64,000 nucleotides of DNA, from contig CBDETA010000001.1 in assembly GCA_965242785.1 (NCBI GenBank), positions 372,001-436,000 of the forward strand, read 5' to 3'. The first letter of the stretch is position 1; each line of letters starts with the position of its first letter. The DNA is from Maricaulis sp965242785 (GTDB lineage Bacteria > Pseudomonadota > Alphaproteobacteria > Caulobacterales > Maricaulaceae). Position numbers and translations under genes: made by a program. The notes below the pieces were generated by a model, which worked only from the letters and a program-made list of their open reading frames with translations, made no database searches and was not told the origin of the DNA. Positions 9,298-17,443 of the stretch are shown here, piece by piece.

Positions 9298-9771
9298 ATG
9301 TCTGCCAAATCCGAAACCTACCGTGATGTGCGCCAGCAGATCGCTTCCGTCATTGCCGGCGAGACCAGCCGTACGGCGCGCTTTGCCACGGCGTCCTGCC
9401 TGTTGCGCGAGGCGTTCGGCGAGCGCTTTTTCTGGTGCGGCTTCTATGAGGTTGACCCGGCCAAGAAGGACGAGCTGGTGGTGGGCCCGTATCAGGGCAC
9501 GCTGGGCTGTCTGCGCATTCCCTTCGGTAAGGGCGTGTGCGGGGCCGCGGCAGCGAGCCTGAAGACCCAGCTGGTCGAGGATGTGCACCAGTTCCCGGGC
9601 CATATCGCCTGCGACAGCCGGTCCAATTCGGAAATCGTTGTTCCGGTACTGGACCGTGATGGCCGGCTGGCTGCGGTGCTGGATATCGACTCCACCGAAT
9701 TCGGTGCCTTCGACGCCGAGGACCAGGCCGGGCTGGAAGCGATCTGCGCCGACCTTCTGACCGTCGACTGA
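9298..9771 (+). CDS. msrC: Free methionine-(R)-sulfoxide reductase (GAF domain)
   Basis: This 157-residue cytoplasmic protein is a single GAF domain of the fRMsr family, which reduces free (not peptide-bound) methionine-R-sulfoxide. All three family cysteines are present: Cys71 and Cys81 in CLRIPFGKGVCG and Cys105 in GHIACDS. FFWCGFYEV forms the substrate-pocket strand. ATG 9298 is used because GAAGAAGG lies just upstream and the family N-terminus begins here; an in-frame start at 9253 would add a non-conserved leader. It is a single gene, convergent with the OmpA-family gene. Confidence 0.93.
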   Translation: MSAKSETYRDVRQQIASVIAGETSRTARFATASCLLREAFGERFFWCGFYEVDPAKKDELVVGPYQGTLGCLRIPFGKGVCGAAAASLKTQLVEDVHQFPGHIACDSRSNSEIVVPVLDRDGRLAAVLDIDSTEFGAFDAEDQAGLEAICADLLTVD

Positions 9772-9787
9772 TGCCCTGGAAAAATGC

Positions 9788-9831
9788 GGGCGGCAGCGTC
9801 AGTGTTTGGTTTGGGCATGACGCTGCCGCCC
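9788..9831. terminator. Long hairpin between convergent genes
   Basis: A perfect 14-bp inverted repeat (GGGCGGCAGCGTCA at 9788-9801 and its complement at 9818-9831) with a 16-nt loop follows the msrC stop by 16 bp. There is no clear U-tract on the + strand. It is likely a stabilising or terminating hairpin for msrC. Confidence 0.55.
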
Positions 9832-9833
9832 TC

Positions 9834-9881
9834 AACCCGCCGCGTTGGGTCGCTGCCCTTGGGTGAGGCAGCAGGCGGGTT
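9834..9881 (-). terminator. Nested hairpin after the OmpA-family gene
   Basis: An outer stem AACCCGCC/GGCGGGTT (9834-9841 with 9874-9881) encloses an inner stem GCTGCC/GGCAGC (9852-9857 with 9867-9872). It lies 17 bp past the leftward stop codon at 9899. With the adjacent 9788-9831 hairpin it probably separates the two convergent units. Confidence 0.45.
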
Positions 9882-9898
9882 GTCCCCCTTGTGACGGT

Positions 9899-10834
9899 CT
9901 AGCGCGCCACGATCTCGACGCGCCGGTTGAGGGCGCGGCCGTCCTCGCCGGCATTGCTGGCGTCCGGAGCCAGCGGTCCGACGCCGCGCGCTTCCAGGCG
10001 GCCGGCTTCAATTCCGAAATCCTCCACCAGCGCCCGGCGCACCGCAGCGGCACGGCGCTGCGAGAGGTCGAGATTATAGGCCAGGCTGCCGGTCATGTCG
10101 GTGTGGCCGACGATGTAGAGCGACAGCTGCGGCCGCTCGTTCATCAGCTCGAAGACGGCCTGCAGGGCAGGCTCGGATTCGGCCAGGAGTTCGTCGCTGT
10201 CATGGGCGAACAACAGGCCGTCGACGCGCACATGGCCTTCGGCATCCAGCCCGCCGGCCAAGGCTTCGGCGGAGATGGTTGCCATGCCACGATCCATTTC
10301 ATCGGTCTCGATGATGTCGATCGAGGTGCCGTGGCGCCCGACACCGATGGCGACATAGGCGATGCGCCCCTCAAAGCTCAGCGTGCCGGCGGCATAGTGC
10401 GAATTGGGACCGTTGATGGCGCGCATCCCGTTGGCGGCGTGGAAGGCATTGCGCGAGGAGGAGGTGGTGCACGAGCCGTCGCCGGCACACTCCCAGATCG
10501 GATCGAACCCGGCCTCGGCCAGCGCCTCGCGGTAATTGGTGAAAATCTCCAGCTCCGAGCGCTCGTCCGGATTGTCGTAGTAGAGCCGGGTGACGCGACC
10601 CTCGATGCGCTGGGTAAGGGCGCTGCGGGCCTCGAAATCAAAGCCGGTGATCAGCGCGTAAGCGTCATAGCGCCAGGTTTCGCCACCGCCTTGGGATCCC
10701 TGATAGGGCGTCACCAGCGGATGCCCGGAAACCTCTTCCTGGGCGAGGGCGACCGAGATGGTGCCGGCAATGATCAGGGACAGCGCGAGACAGGCGAAAA
10801 GCGTGCGCAGAAAAGTTCGGGGCATGGCGGTCAT
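9899..10834 (-). CDS. OmpA-family protein (OmpA C-terminal peptidoglycan-binding domain)
   Basis: This 311-residue protein has a signal peptide (about residues 1-32, ending ALAQ), a unique domain of about 160 residues, and a C-terminal OmpA-like domain (about 200-311). The last carries GHTDMTGS, NLDLSQRRAAAVRRALV and NRRVEIV, the peptidoglycan-binding signature. The unique N-terminal region has a Cys pair and resembles none I recognise. The start at ATG 10834 overlaps the stop of the upstream gene in an ATGA, so the two are translationally coupled. It is likely a periplasmic or outer-membrane protein that anchors to the cell wall. Confidence 0.88.
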   Translation of the reverse strand: MTAMPRTFLRTLFACLALSLIIAGTISVALAQEEVSGHPLVTPYQGSQGGGETWRYDAYALITGFDFEARSALTQRIEGRVTRLYYDNPDERSELEIFTNYREALAEAGFDPIWECAGDGSCTTSSSRNAFHAANGMRAINGPNSHYAAGTLSFEGRIAYVAIGVGRHGTSIDIIETDEMDRGMATISAEALAGGLDAEGHVRVDGLLFAHDSDELLAESEPALQAVFELMNERPQLSLYIVGHTDMTGSLAYNLDLSQRRAAAVRRALVEDFGIEAGRLEARGVGPLAPDASNAGEDGRALNRRVEIVAR

Positions 10835-11988
10835 CCTTCACACTGGGCCGGGGCGGCAAAGCTGTTGGTCGGGGCGTGGTAGCAATGGGTGATACGGTTA
10901 TCGCCCTCGGCGGTTTCGGCGATGCGGTTGGTGGCGTCGAGCGTGAGCTCGATCAGCACGTATTCATACGCCTGGTCCCACTCGCCCTCGAGGTCGTCGC
11001 CGGAACCGAGCAGGTTGGAGTCCCGCTCCAGATCCACCACGCCATTGGCCGGCAGGTCGGGGATGCGCAGCGTGTAGGGCGTTGACCAGCCGTCACCGGA
11101 ACGCTCGCCCGGTCCTTCATTCAGGCGCAGATGCACTTCGACGGGACAGTGATGCAGGGCGCGATAATCCCGGCTGCCGGCATTCTCGACGCGGAAATGG
11201 CTGGTCAGGCGATTGAGGGTCATGGCGCCGCCGCCATTGGGCCGGGTTTCCACCCGCAAGTGCTGGTCGGCGGACAGCGGACCCGGCGTGGCGGGCATCT
11301 GGCCGAAACGGAACTCGATGCCCAGATCGACGGGCACGCGATAGACGTGGCAGGGGTCTTCCTCGAAGCTCGCGCCGGTCAGGTCGGGCGCCCCCTGTTC
11401 GTCGCCGGTGTCAGGGCCATCATGCGAAGCCGGCGGGTCGGCGGCCTCGATGACGGGGCCGGTATCTTCGTCGCCGGCGCTGCTCCAGGTGACCGGCGGG
11501 TCGCCGATGTTTTCCACGAAGATCACGCCATTGCCGCGATACTCACCGTCCAGCACCAGAAAGCCCAGCTCCACCTGATGCACCGGGGCCGGCGCGAAGA
11601 GACCGAGATGATCGGAATGTCCGGGCTTGGATTCGGTGTGCACGGTGCGCCACTGCATGCCGGTGTCGAAACTGCGGACCTGGACCCTGAATTCGCGGGC
11701 GGTCTGGCAGTCGGGATCAGCGAAGGCGATGGCGGAGGTGATGCTGGCAAAGCCGTCTGCGTCCGTGGTGGTGGCCGGCCAGTTGGCGGTGTTCCACCAT
11801 CCGCCCGGCGTGCGGACCTGAAGGCGGGTCTGGAGATTGGCCAGCGGCCAGCTCTGGTCCGGGAAATTGCCGACGCCGGGCTGGACACCGACCAGACGCG
11901 TATTCGCCTGCCAGCGGCAATTGGCTTCGGCTGTTCCGGCTGTCAGGGCCGTGGCGGCCAAGCTTGCCATCAGTACCAGAATCCGCAT
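10831..11988 (-). CDS. Secreted protein of unknown function with a CARDB-like C-terminal domain
   Basis: The 385-residue product has a signal peptide (about 1-22, ending TAEAN) and no further TM segment, so it is exported. The C-terminal 130 residues (ENAGSRDYRALHHCPVEVHLRL... then TLDATNRIAETAEGDNRITHCYH) resemble CARDB beta-sandwich domains in spacing and in the IAETxExDN motif. Several Cys residues could form disulfides. ATG 11988 has GGGGAGGA upstream and is followed at once by the signal peptide. The gene is translationally coupled to the OmpA-family gene (ATGA), which suggests a shared envelope job; no function is known. Confidence 0.75.
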   Translation of the reverse strand: MRILVLMASLAATALTAGTAEANCRWQANTRLVGVQPGVGNFPDQSWPLANLQTRLQVRTPGGWWNTANWPATTTDADGFASITSAIAFADPDCQTAREFRVQVRSFDTGMQWRTVHTESKPGHSDHLGLFAPAPVHQVELGFLVLDGEYRGNGVIFVENIGDPPVTWSSAGDEDTGPVIEAADPPASHDGPDTGDEQGAPDLTGASFEEDPCHVYRVPVDLGIEFRFGQMPATPGPLSADQHLRVETRPNGGGAMTLNRLTSHFRVENAGSRDYRALHHCPVEVHLRLNEGPGERSGDGWSTPYTLRIPDLPANGVVDLERDSNLLGSGDDLEGEWDQAYEYVLIELTLDATNRIAETAEGDNRITHCYHAPTNSFAAPAQCEG

Positions 11989-12065
11989 CGCGTCCTCCCC
12001 AGTGTCTCCTGCTCCGTCCCATTGCATTCGCCACTTCGGGACAGCGGGAAGCAGGATACATTTGC

Positions 12066-12106
12066 TGAATGAATGTTCAATGAATATATTTTCAGTGAAT
12101 CGATTC
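12066..12106 (+). promoter_or_regulatory. Candidate operator array upstream of the second TetR gene
   Basis: In an AT-rich patch there are two TGAA-N6-TTCA sites (12066-12079 and 12081-12094), 15 bp apart, and then the perfect palindrome GAATCGATTC (12097-12106). The array ends about 20 bp before the TTG start of the TetR-family gene and sits in the divergent gap to the CARDB-like gene. It could serve both directions. Confidence 0.5.
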
Positions 12107-12125
12107 GCGTGTCTGGAGTTGGGAT

Positions 12126-12731
12126 TTGGCCAAGCGCCGCAGCGAACAGAAGGATGAAACCCGCGCCCGGCTGGTCTCGGCGGGCGCGGCCGTGTTCGCG
12201 CGCAAGGGGCTGGACGGGACCCGGATCAGCGACATTGCGCGTGAGGCCGGTGTGGCCATGGGCACGCTCTACACCCATTTTCCCGACAAGGACGCGCTGT
12301 TCGTGGAAGTCATGCGGGCCGGCAAGGAAACCGTGCTCGCCGGGCTGGCGATGACCCAGGCGATGGAGGGCACACGGACCGAGAAGGACCGCGCCGCCAT
12401 GGCCGGCGTGGTGGCCTTTGCCGGCTTGCACGGTCCCTTGTTCCGCCTTCTTCTGAGCCGGGGCGCCGGTGATGACCCGATCCAGCGCGAAGTGGTGGAT
12501 GCGATCGCCGGATTGCGGATCACCGAGCTGAAACAGGGACAGAAGGATGGCTGGGCGCGCAAGGATCTGGACCCGGAAGCAGCGGCGCGCTGTGAAGTGG
12601 GCGCCGTATTTCACCTGTTGGACTGGTGGCTGGACGATCCCTCGCGGATGTCCGATGAAGCGCTCATCGAGCAACTCTGCCTGATCCGCCGGTTCGGCGT
12701 GGAAGGCCTGATCCCGAAGGCCGCCCCATGA
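12126..12731 (+). CDS. TetR-family transcriptional regulator
   Basis: The 201-residue protein has a TetR helix-turn-helix near residues 14-58 (TRISDIAREAGVAMGTLYTHFPDKDALF) and a variable C-terminal ligand domain. The start is TTG 12126, with TCTGGAG about 8 bp upstream; no ATG is available before the HTH. The stop overlaps the next gene by 4 bp (ATGA), coupling it to the YgjP-like metalloprotease. Repeated palindromes directly upstream suggest autoregulation. The target genes are not evident beyond the divergent neighbour. Confidence 0.88.
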   Translation: MAKRRSEQKDETRARLVSAGAAVFARKGLDGTRISDIAREAGVAMGTLYTHFPDKDALFVEVMRAGKETVLAGLAMTQAMEGTRTEKDRAAMAGVVAFAGLHGPLFRLLLSRGAGDDPIQREVVDAIAGLRITELKQGQKDGWARKDLDPEAAARCEVGAVFHLLDWWLDDPSRMSDEALIEQLCLIRRFGVEGLIPKAAP

Positions 12732-13450
12732 CCGAGCGCTCCATCGAACTGGACGGTCGCACCGTCGCTTTCACGCTGAAACGCTCGAGCCGGCGGACGA
12801 TCGGCTTTTCAATCTCGCGCGACGGCCTGTCAGTCACGGCGCCGCGCCGGGTCAGCGAGCGCGAGATCGGGCGGGCGCTGGAAAGCAAGTCCGGCTGGAT
12901 CCTGTCGAAGCTGGATGCCTGGGCCGCCAAGCCGGTGCGACCGCCGCTCGCGCTGGAAACCGGGGCACGGCTGCCCTGGCTGGGCGGCGAGCTGGAGCTG
13001 GACATCCGCGGCGAAGGCGTGCGCACCACCGTGCGGCGCGCGGGCGACCGGCTGGTGCTGAAGGCTGATCCCTCACTCACCGGCGAGCTGCGCAGCCGGA
13101 CCCTCACCGGCGCCCTGCAGCGCTTCTACAAGCGCGAGGGCGAGGCGCTGATGGCACCCAAGGTGGAGGCTTATGCGACGGCTCTGGCCAAGCCGGTGCG
13201 CAAGGTGATCGTGCGCGACCAGAAACGCCGCTGGGGCTCGTGCGCGGCAGATGCGACGATCCGACTGAACTGGCGGTTGATGGGCTTTCCCGAAGACCTG
13301 ATCGATTATGTCTGCGCCCACGAGGCGGCGCACCTGGTCGAGGCCAATCATTCGCCCGCCTATTGGCGGGTGGTGGAAAGCCTGATGCCCGACTGGCAGG
13401 TGCGGCGCGCCCGCATGCGCGACGAGGCGGACCGCTGGGTGGCATTCTAG
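12728..13450 (+). CDS. YgjP-like zinc metallopeptidase (M48 family, DUF45)
   Basis: The 240-residue cytoplasmic protein belongs to the YgjP/DUF45 group of small zincins. The active site is HEAAH (residues 198-202) with a probable third ligand at His208 (ANHSPAYW). The family hallmark RRWGSC (168-172) and the strand IRLNWRLMGFP precede it. Length matches the family (230-250). The biological substrate of this family is not settled. It is read from the same transcript as the TetR gene (ATGA overlap). Confidence 0.88.
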   Translation: MTERSIELDGRTVAFTLKRSSRRTIGFSISRDGLSVTAPRRVSEREIGRALESKSGWILSKLDAWAAKPVRPPLALETGARLPWLGGELELDIRGEGVRTTVRRAGDRLVLKADPSLTGELRSRTLTGALQRFYKREGEALMAPKVEAYATALAKPVRKVIVRDQKRRWGSCAADATIRLNWRLMGFPEDLIDYVCAHEAAHLVEANHSPAYWRVVESLMPDWQVRRARMRDEADRWVAF

Positions 13451-13453
13451 GGG

Positions 13454-13477
13454 CCGGCGCGACCGCAGCCGCGCCGG
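13454..13477. terminator. GC-rich hairpin between convergent genes
   Basis: CCGGCGCG (13454-13461) pairs with CGCGCCGG (13470-13477) around an 8-nt loop. It lies between the stop codons of the YgjP-like gene and the DPP4 gene. There is no U-tract, so termination is only plausible. Confidence 0.4.
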
Positions 13478-13484
13478 ATTGAGC

Positions 13485-15764
13485 CTAGTCCTCGCCGTCT
13501 TTCAGCTTCCGGTCGAAATAATCCAGGATCATTGTCCACAGGTGGACCGAGCGGTCTTCGCCGCGGACGCCGTGGCGCTGGCCGGGATAGGTCATCATTT
13601 CGAACTGGGCGCGCTGTTCCTGGAGTTCCGAATAGAGACGGACCGAGTTGGCGAAGATGACATTGTCGTCGGCCATGCCGTGGATCAGCAGCAGCGGGGT
13701 CTCGTAATTGTCCAGATGGGCAAAGACGGAGGAGGCCTCGTAGCCGTCGAAATTGGCGTCCGGATGGTCCATGTAGCGCTCGGTATAGGCGGTGTCGTAG
13801 AGCGCCCAGTCGGTGACCGGTGCACCGGAGACACCGGCGGCAAAGGCGCCGGGAGCCTGCAGCGTGGTCATCAGCGTCATGTAGCCGCCATAGGACCAGC
13901 CCCAGATGCCGACGCGGTCGGCATCGACGAAGTCCAGGCTCTTCAGATAGTCCAGACCGACCAGCTGGTCCTCGACCTCGACCGAACCCATGCGGCGCTG
14001 GATGTGGCTTTCAAAGTCCCGGCCGCGGTTTGAGGCGCCGCGATTGTCGATGGTGAAATAGACATAGCCGCGTTGGGCGAACAGCTGCGGCCGCACGCCC
14101 TGCCAACCACGATGCACCTGCTGGGAGTGCGGGCCGCCATAAAGATACTGGATCGCCGGATATTGCCGGTCCGGATCGAAATCGGCCGGCAGGTAGAGCT
14201 GGTAGTGCAGCTGCGTGCCATCGGCCGCCGTCAGCGTTCCGAACTGCGGCACGATGTGATCGCCCGCGAACTCGAAATAGGGATGACCCTCGACAACGGC
14301 GTTTTCCTCGATCCAGCGGATACGCGCGCCATCGGCGCTGTAGAGCGCGGTCTGGGCGGGAGTGTCGCTGTCGTTATAGCTGCCGATGAAGGCTGAGGCG
14401 TCGCGGTTGAAGGTCGCTGACCAGCGGCCCTCGCCCTGGGTGATCCGGGTCGGCTCGGCCGATCCGTCCAGTGGCACGACATAGAGATGCCGTTCCAGCG
14501 GCGTCTCCATCCAGCCGGAGAAATAGACCAGGCCGTTTTCGCGATCGACGGCGTCGATCTCGTTGACCAGCCACTCACCCGAAGTGACCTGGGTGATGAG
14601 CGAGCCATCTGCGGCCCGGTGCTGGATGTGGCGATAGCCGCCGGGCGTGTCCTCGCTGGTCCACAAGACGGTGCCATCGCCCAGGGCACGGAAATCATGG
14701 GTCAGGTTGATCCAGACATCGGTGGTTTCGACATGCCAGTCGGCCGCCTGGCCGGTGACCGGGTCGACAGCCAGGATGGTCAGCGCGTTCTGCATCCGGT
14801 TGAGCACCTGGACATAGGCAGTGGCGCTGTCGGCGGCCCAGTTCACGCGGGCGAGATAGATGTCATCGGTCTCGGCCAGGGTGACCGGCGCGAGGTTGCC
14901 GGTCTCGCGGTCGAGGATGAAGAGTTCGACCAGGGCATTGTCGGTGCCGGCACGGGGATAGCGCTGGTCGACCACTTGGGCCGAACCGTCGGCGGCGATC
15001 TCCATGCGCTGGATATTGTCGACCGGGCTTTCATCGACCCGGGCCAGGGCCACATAGCGTTCATCGGGTGACCACCAGTAGCCCGTGCGCCGGCCCAGCT
15101 CTTCCTGGGCCACGAACTCGGCCATGCCCCAGGAGATGAGGCCGCCGCCTTCGGTCGTCAGCGCGCGTTCCTCGCCGGTGGCCAGGTCGATCTCGAAGAC
15201 ATTCTGGTCGCGCACGAAGGAGACGAAATTGCCGCGCGGAGAAATCCGGGCGTCGGTCTCGTATTGCGGGGTTTCCATCAGCCGGCGGGCGCGGCCGCTT
15301 TCCACCTCGACATGGAAGACATCGCCATCCAGCGGCACCAGGATGGCTTCGCCCTGGCTGTCCCAGTCATAGGACACGATGCCGGACGCGGAGATGCGCG
15401 CGCGTTCGCGCAATTGCCGGGCGGCTTCGGAGAGTTCCTGTTCCTCGGGGGCCAGCACGCGGCTGTCGACCAGGCGATAGGGCTCGCCGCCATCGATATC
15501 CATGGCCCACAGGTCCAGCACATTTGCGTCTTCTTCCTTGGCCCGCAGGAAGGTGACGCGGTTGCCATCCGGCGAAAAGGTGAGGGCGCGCGGTGAGGGA
15601 CCGTTCAGCGACGGGCTGGCAAAGGCACGCTCGATGGTCAGGGCCGGGCCAGCGGCTTCTTCGGCCGCAGCCGTCTCCTGCGGCGCCTCGGCAGCGGGCT
15701 GGCAGGCGGCGAGGGCAGAACTGGCGGCCAGGGCAAGACTGGCGGCGATGACGCGATACTTCAT
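13485..15764 (-). CDS. Dipeptidyl peptidase IV-type S9 peptidase, lipoprotein
   Basis: The 759-residue protein has a signal peptide with lipobox LAAC (Cys20), a beta-propeller N-terminal domain with DPP4 family signatures (about residues 80-520), and a C-terminal alpha/beta hydrolase. The catalytic triad can be placed: Ser624 (GWSYGGY), Asp699 (HGMADDNV) and His731 (QRHG). DPP4 enzymes remove N-terminal X-Pro dipeptides; the periplasmic lipoprotein form is common in peptide-feeding aquatic bacteria. The double-Glu N-terminal binding motif (AQEELGR near residue 210) is visible. ATG 15764 is chosen since the signal peptide begins there; earlier in-frame codons read through non-conserved sequence. 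Confidence 0.92.
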   Translation of the reverse strand: MKYRVIAASLALAASSALAACQPAAEAPQETAAAEEAAGPALTIERAFASPSLNGPSPRALTFSPDGNRVTFLRAKEEDANVLDLWAMDIDGGEPYRLVDSRVLAPEEQELSEAARQLRERARISASGIVSYDWDSQGEAILVPLDGDVFHVEVESGRARRLMETPQYETDARISPRGNFVSFVRDQNVFEIDLATGEERALTTEGGGLISWGMAEFVAQEELGRRTGYWWSPDERYVALARVDESPVDNIQRMEIAADGSAQVVDQRYPRAGTDNALVELFILDRETGNLAPVTLAETDDIYLARVNWAADSATAYVQVLNRMQNALTILAVDPVTGQAADWHVETTDVWINLTHDFRALGDGTVLWTSEDTPGGYRHIQHRAADGSLITQVTSGEWLVNEIDAVDRENGLVYFSGWMETPLERHLYVVPLDGSAEPTRITQGEGRWSATFNRDASAFIGSYNDSDTPAQTALYSADGARIRWIEENAVVEGHPYFEFAGDHIVPQFGTLTAADGTQLHYQLYLPADFDPDRQYPAIQYLYGGPHSQQVHRGWQGVRPQLFAQRGYVYFTIDNRGASNRGRDFESHIQRRMGSVEVEDQLVGLDYLKSLDFVDADRVGIWGWSYGGYMTLMTTLQAPGAFAAGVSGAPVTDWALYDTAYTERYMDHPDANFDGYEASSVFAHLDNYETPLLLIHGMADDNVIFANSVRLYSELQEQRAQFEMMTYPGQRHGVRGEDRSVHLWTMILDYFDRKLKDGED

Positions 15765-15885
15765 GGCAGGTCCCCGATCAGTTTTGCGGCACACTAGCGG
15801 GACGCCGCGGATTGGGGGAGAGGGGGACGTGCGATTGACGGGTGGTGGGTGACGCGCTTGTCTGGCCGGGATCGGGAGGATGCGC

Positions 15886-16464
15886 ATGAGCGACACGGAT
15901 GTGACGGCCTGGATTGATGCTGCGCCACGCTGGGGTGCGGAGATGTCAGCGCTGCACGCCGTGCTGTCGGATGCCGGGCTGGCCGCGGCGCTGAAGTGGC
16001 GCAAGCCCTGCTATCTCAAGGGCGATGACAATATCGCCATCCTGCAGCCGATGAAGGCGTTCCTGTCCCTGATGTTCTTCAAGGGCGCCCTGCTGGAGGA
16101 TCCGGACGGGGTGCTGGAGCAACAGGGACCAAATTCGCGCTCGGCGATGCGGGTCTGCGTGCGCTCGGTTGCGGATGTCGACCGGCTGTCCGTGGCCATC
16201 AAGGCGCTGGTGCGTTCGGCCCTGGCGGTGGAGGCGGCCGGGCTGAAAGTGGAACCGCGCGGCGAACTGGAGCTGCCGGAGGAGCTGAGCGAGATACTGG
16301 CAGTCGATGCGGAACTGTCCGAAGCCTTCGATGCACTGACGCCCGGCCGTCAGCGCGGTTATGCCATCCATGTGTCAGGGGCGAAGCAGGCGGCGACGCG
16401 CATCAGCCGGATCGAGAAATGCCGGGAGAAAATCCTGGCAGGGAAAGGGTTTCAGGAGCGGTAG
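15886..16464 (+). CDS. YdeI/DUF1801-family protein
   Basis: The 192-residue protein has a DUF1801 domain (about residues 15-110; LKWRKPCYL, KAFLSLMFFKGALLED) and the C-terminal YdeI-type helical tail ending in SRIEKCREKILAGKG, typical of the YdeI/OmpD-associated family. The family fold is similar to SRPBCC/phage-like proteins and its biochemical role is not established. ATG 15886 lies about 7 bp after GGGAGG; an ATG at 15880 touches that ribosome site. It stands alone. Confidence 0.85.
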   Translation: MSDTDVTAWIDAAPRWGAEMSALHAVLSDAGLAAALKWRKPCYLKGDDNIAILQPMKAFLSLMFFKGALLEDPDGVLEQQGPNSRSAMRVCVRSVADVDRLSVAIKALVRSALAVEAAGLKVEPRGELELPEELSEILAVDAELSEAFDALTPGRQRGYAIHVSGAKQAATRISRIEKCREKILAGKGFQER

Positions 16465-16487
16465 GTTTGGGTCGGGCTCGAGCTACA

Positions 16488-16588
16488 CATTTTTCCCGGG
16501 CGAAGACCCGGGATCTCCTGATCCAGAAACATGCTGTCTGTTTGCAACGGGTGGTCCCGGATAGCGCTGCGCGCTTCTGGGAAAAATG
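16488..16588. repeat. Palindromic intergenic element with 10-bp terminal inverted repeats
   Basis: CATTTTTCCC at 16488-16497 is matched by its exact complement at 16579-16588. Inside the left end is the hairpin CCCGGG-cgaaga-CCCGGG (16495-16512). The element fills most of the gap between two convergent genes. Each end gives U-rich or A-rich flanks, so it may also terminate transcripts from both sides. Confidence 0.55.
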
Positions 16589-16603
16589 AATTTTTGAGGA
16601 GGT

Positions 16604-17287
16604 TTAGCTCGCCGTCTCCAGCTCCGCCTTCAATTCCGCGATCGCCGCGTTCAGGTTCCGATAGCCCAGCACGACCCGACCGATCACATAGAGGATCGCG
16701 GCGAAGATCAGGCCGCAGATCAGGCGGTAGCCCAGGGTGAAGCTGGAGAAGAGGATATTGCCGGGATTGTTCTGGAAGGCCGAAAGCTGGAGGCCGAAGA
16801 CCTCGAAAGCGTCGCTCAATCCGCCGCGCAGGGCCTGGTCGAGCACAAAGACGCCCAGCTCGGTGATCGACTGGTCGTGGGCCGAGGCGGGTTGGCCGTC
16901 GATCAGCAGGACGGCCTCGTCGGGGATGAACCAGGGCTGGTTCCAGGCGATGACGGCCAGGATCAGGCCGGGCAGGCCGATGCCGACCAAGAGAAGGCCC
17001 GTCGTGCGCAGGGCAATCGTGCGCACGGCGTGGCGGGCATAATCCTCGTACTTGCCGATATTGCGCCGGATCGTCTTGGCGCGGATGGCTCTGGGGCCGC
17101 GCTGCTGGCGGATGAGATGTGCCTCGTCGAAATCGCGCACGATGGACAGGAGCGCCCAGACCAGGGCGAGGACCACAAGCAGGGCGGCGACCACGCCGAT
17201 CCAGCTCAGCCAGTACAGGGTTGCATGGCTGGTCGCCCAGCCGGCAAACGCATTCCACACACGCTCCAGCACGCGGCTCCCCCCCAA
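16604..17287 (-). CDS. Hypothetical integral membrane protein
   Basis: The 227-residue protein has a TM helix at about residues 25-48, a basic cytoplasmic stretch (HLIRQQRGPRAIRAKTIRRN), a TM at about 93-113, a polar periplasmic segment of about 60 residues, and a TM at about 180-205 followed by a short coiled tail. I recognise no family. It is transcribed away from ettA and is convergent with the YdeI-like gene. Confidence 0.7.
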   Translation of the reverse strand: MGGSRVLERVWNAFAGWATSHATLYWLSWIGVVAALLVVLALVWALLSIVRDFDEAHLIRQQRGPRAIRAKTIRRNIGKYEDYARHAVRTIALRTTGLLLVGIGLPGLILAVIAWNQPWFIPDEAVLLIDGQPASAHDQSITELGVFVLDQALRGGLSDAFEVFGLQLSAFQNNPGNILFSSFTLGYRLICGLIFAAILYVIGRVVLGYRNLNAAIAELKAELETAS

Positions 17288-17443
17288 GCGATTGTGCCTT
17301 GTGCGGACACTCTAGCCGGGCGGCTGGAAAAGTTAACCCCGTCGAGCGCTCCGCAAACTCCCCATCCCGATTGCCCTTGTGGCCTGTCTCCGCTAGACGG
17401 TGCCGTTCAGATTACCCCCCAAGGACAAAGAGAGCCGAATACC

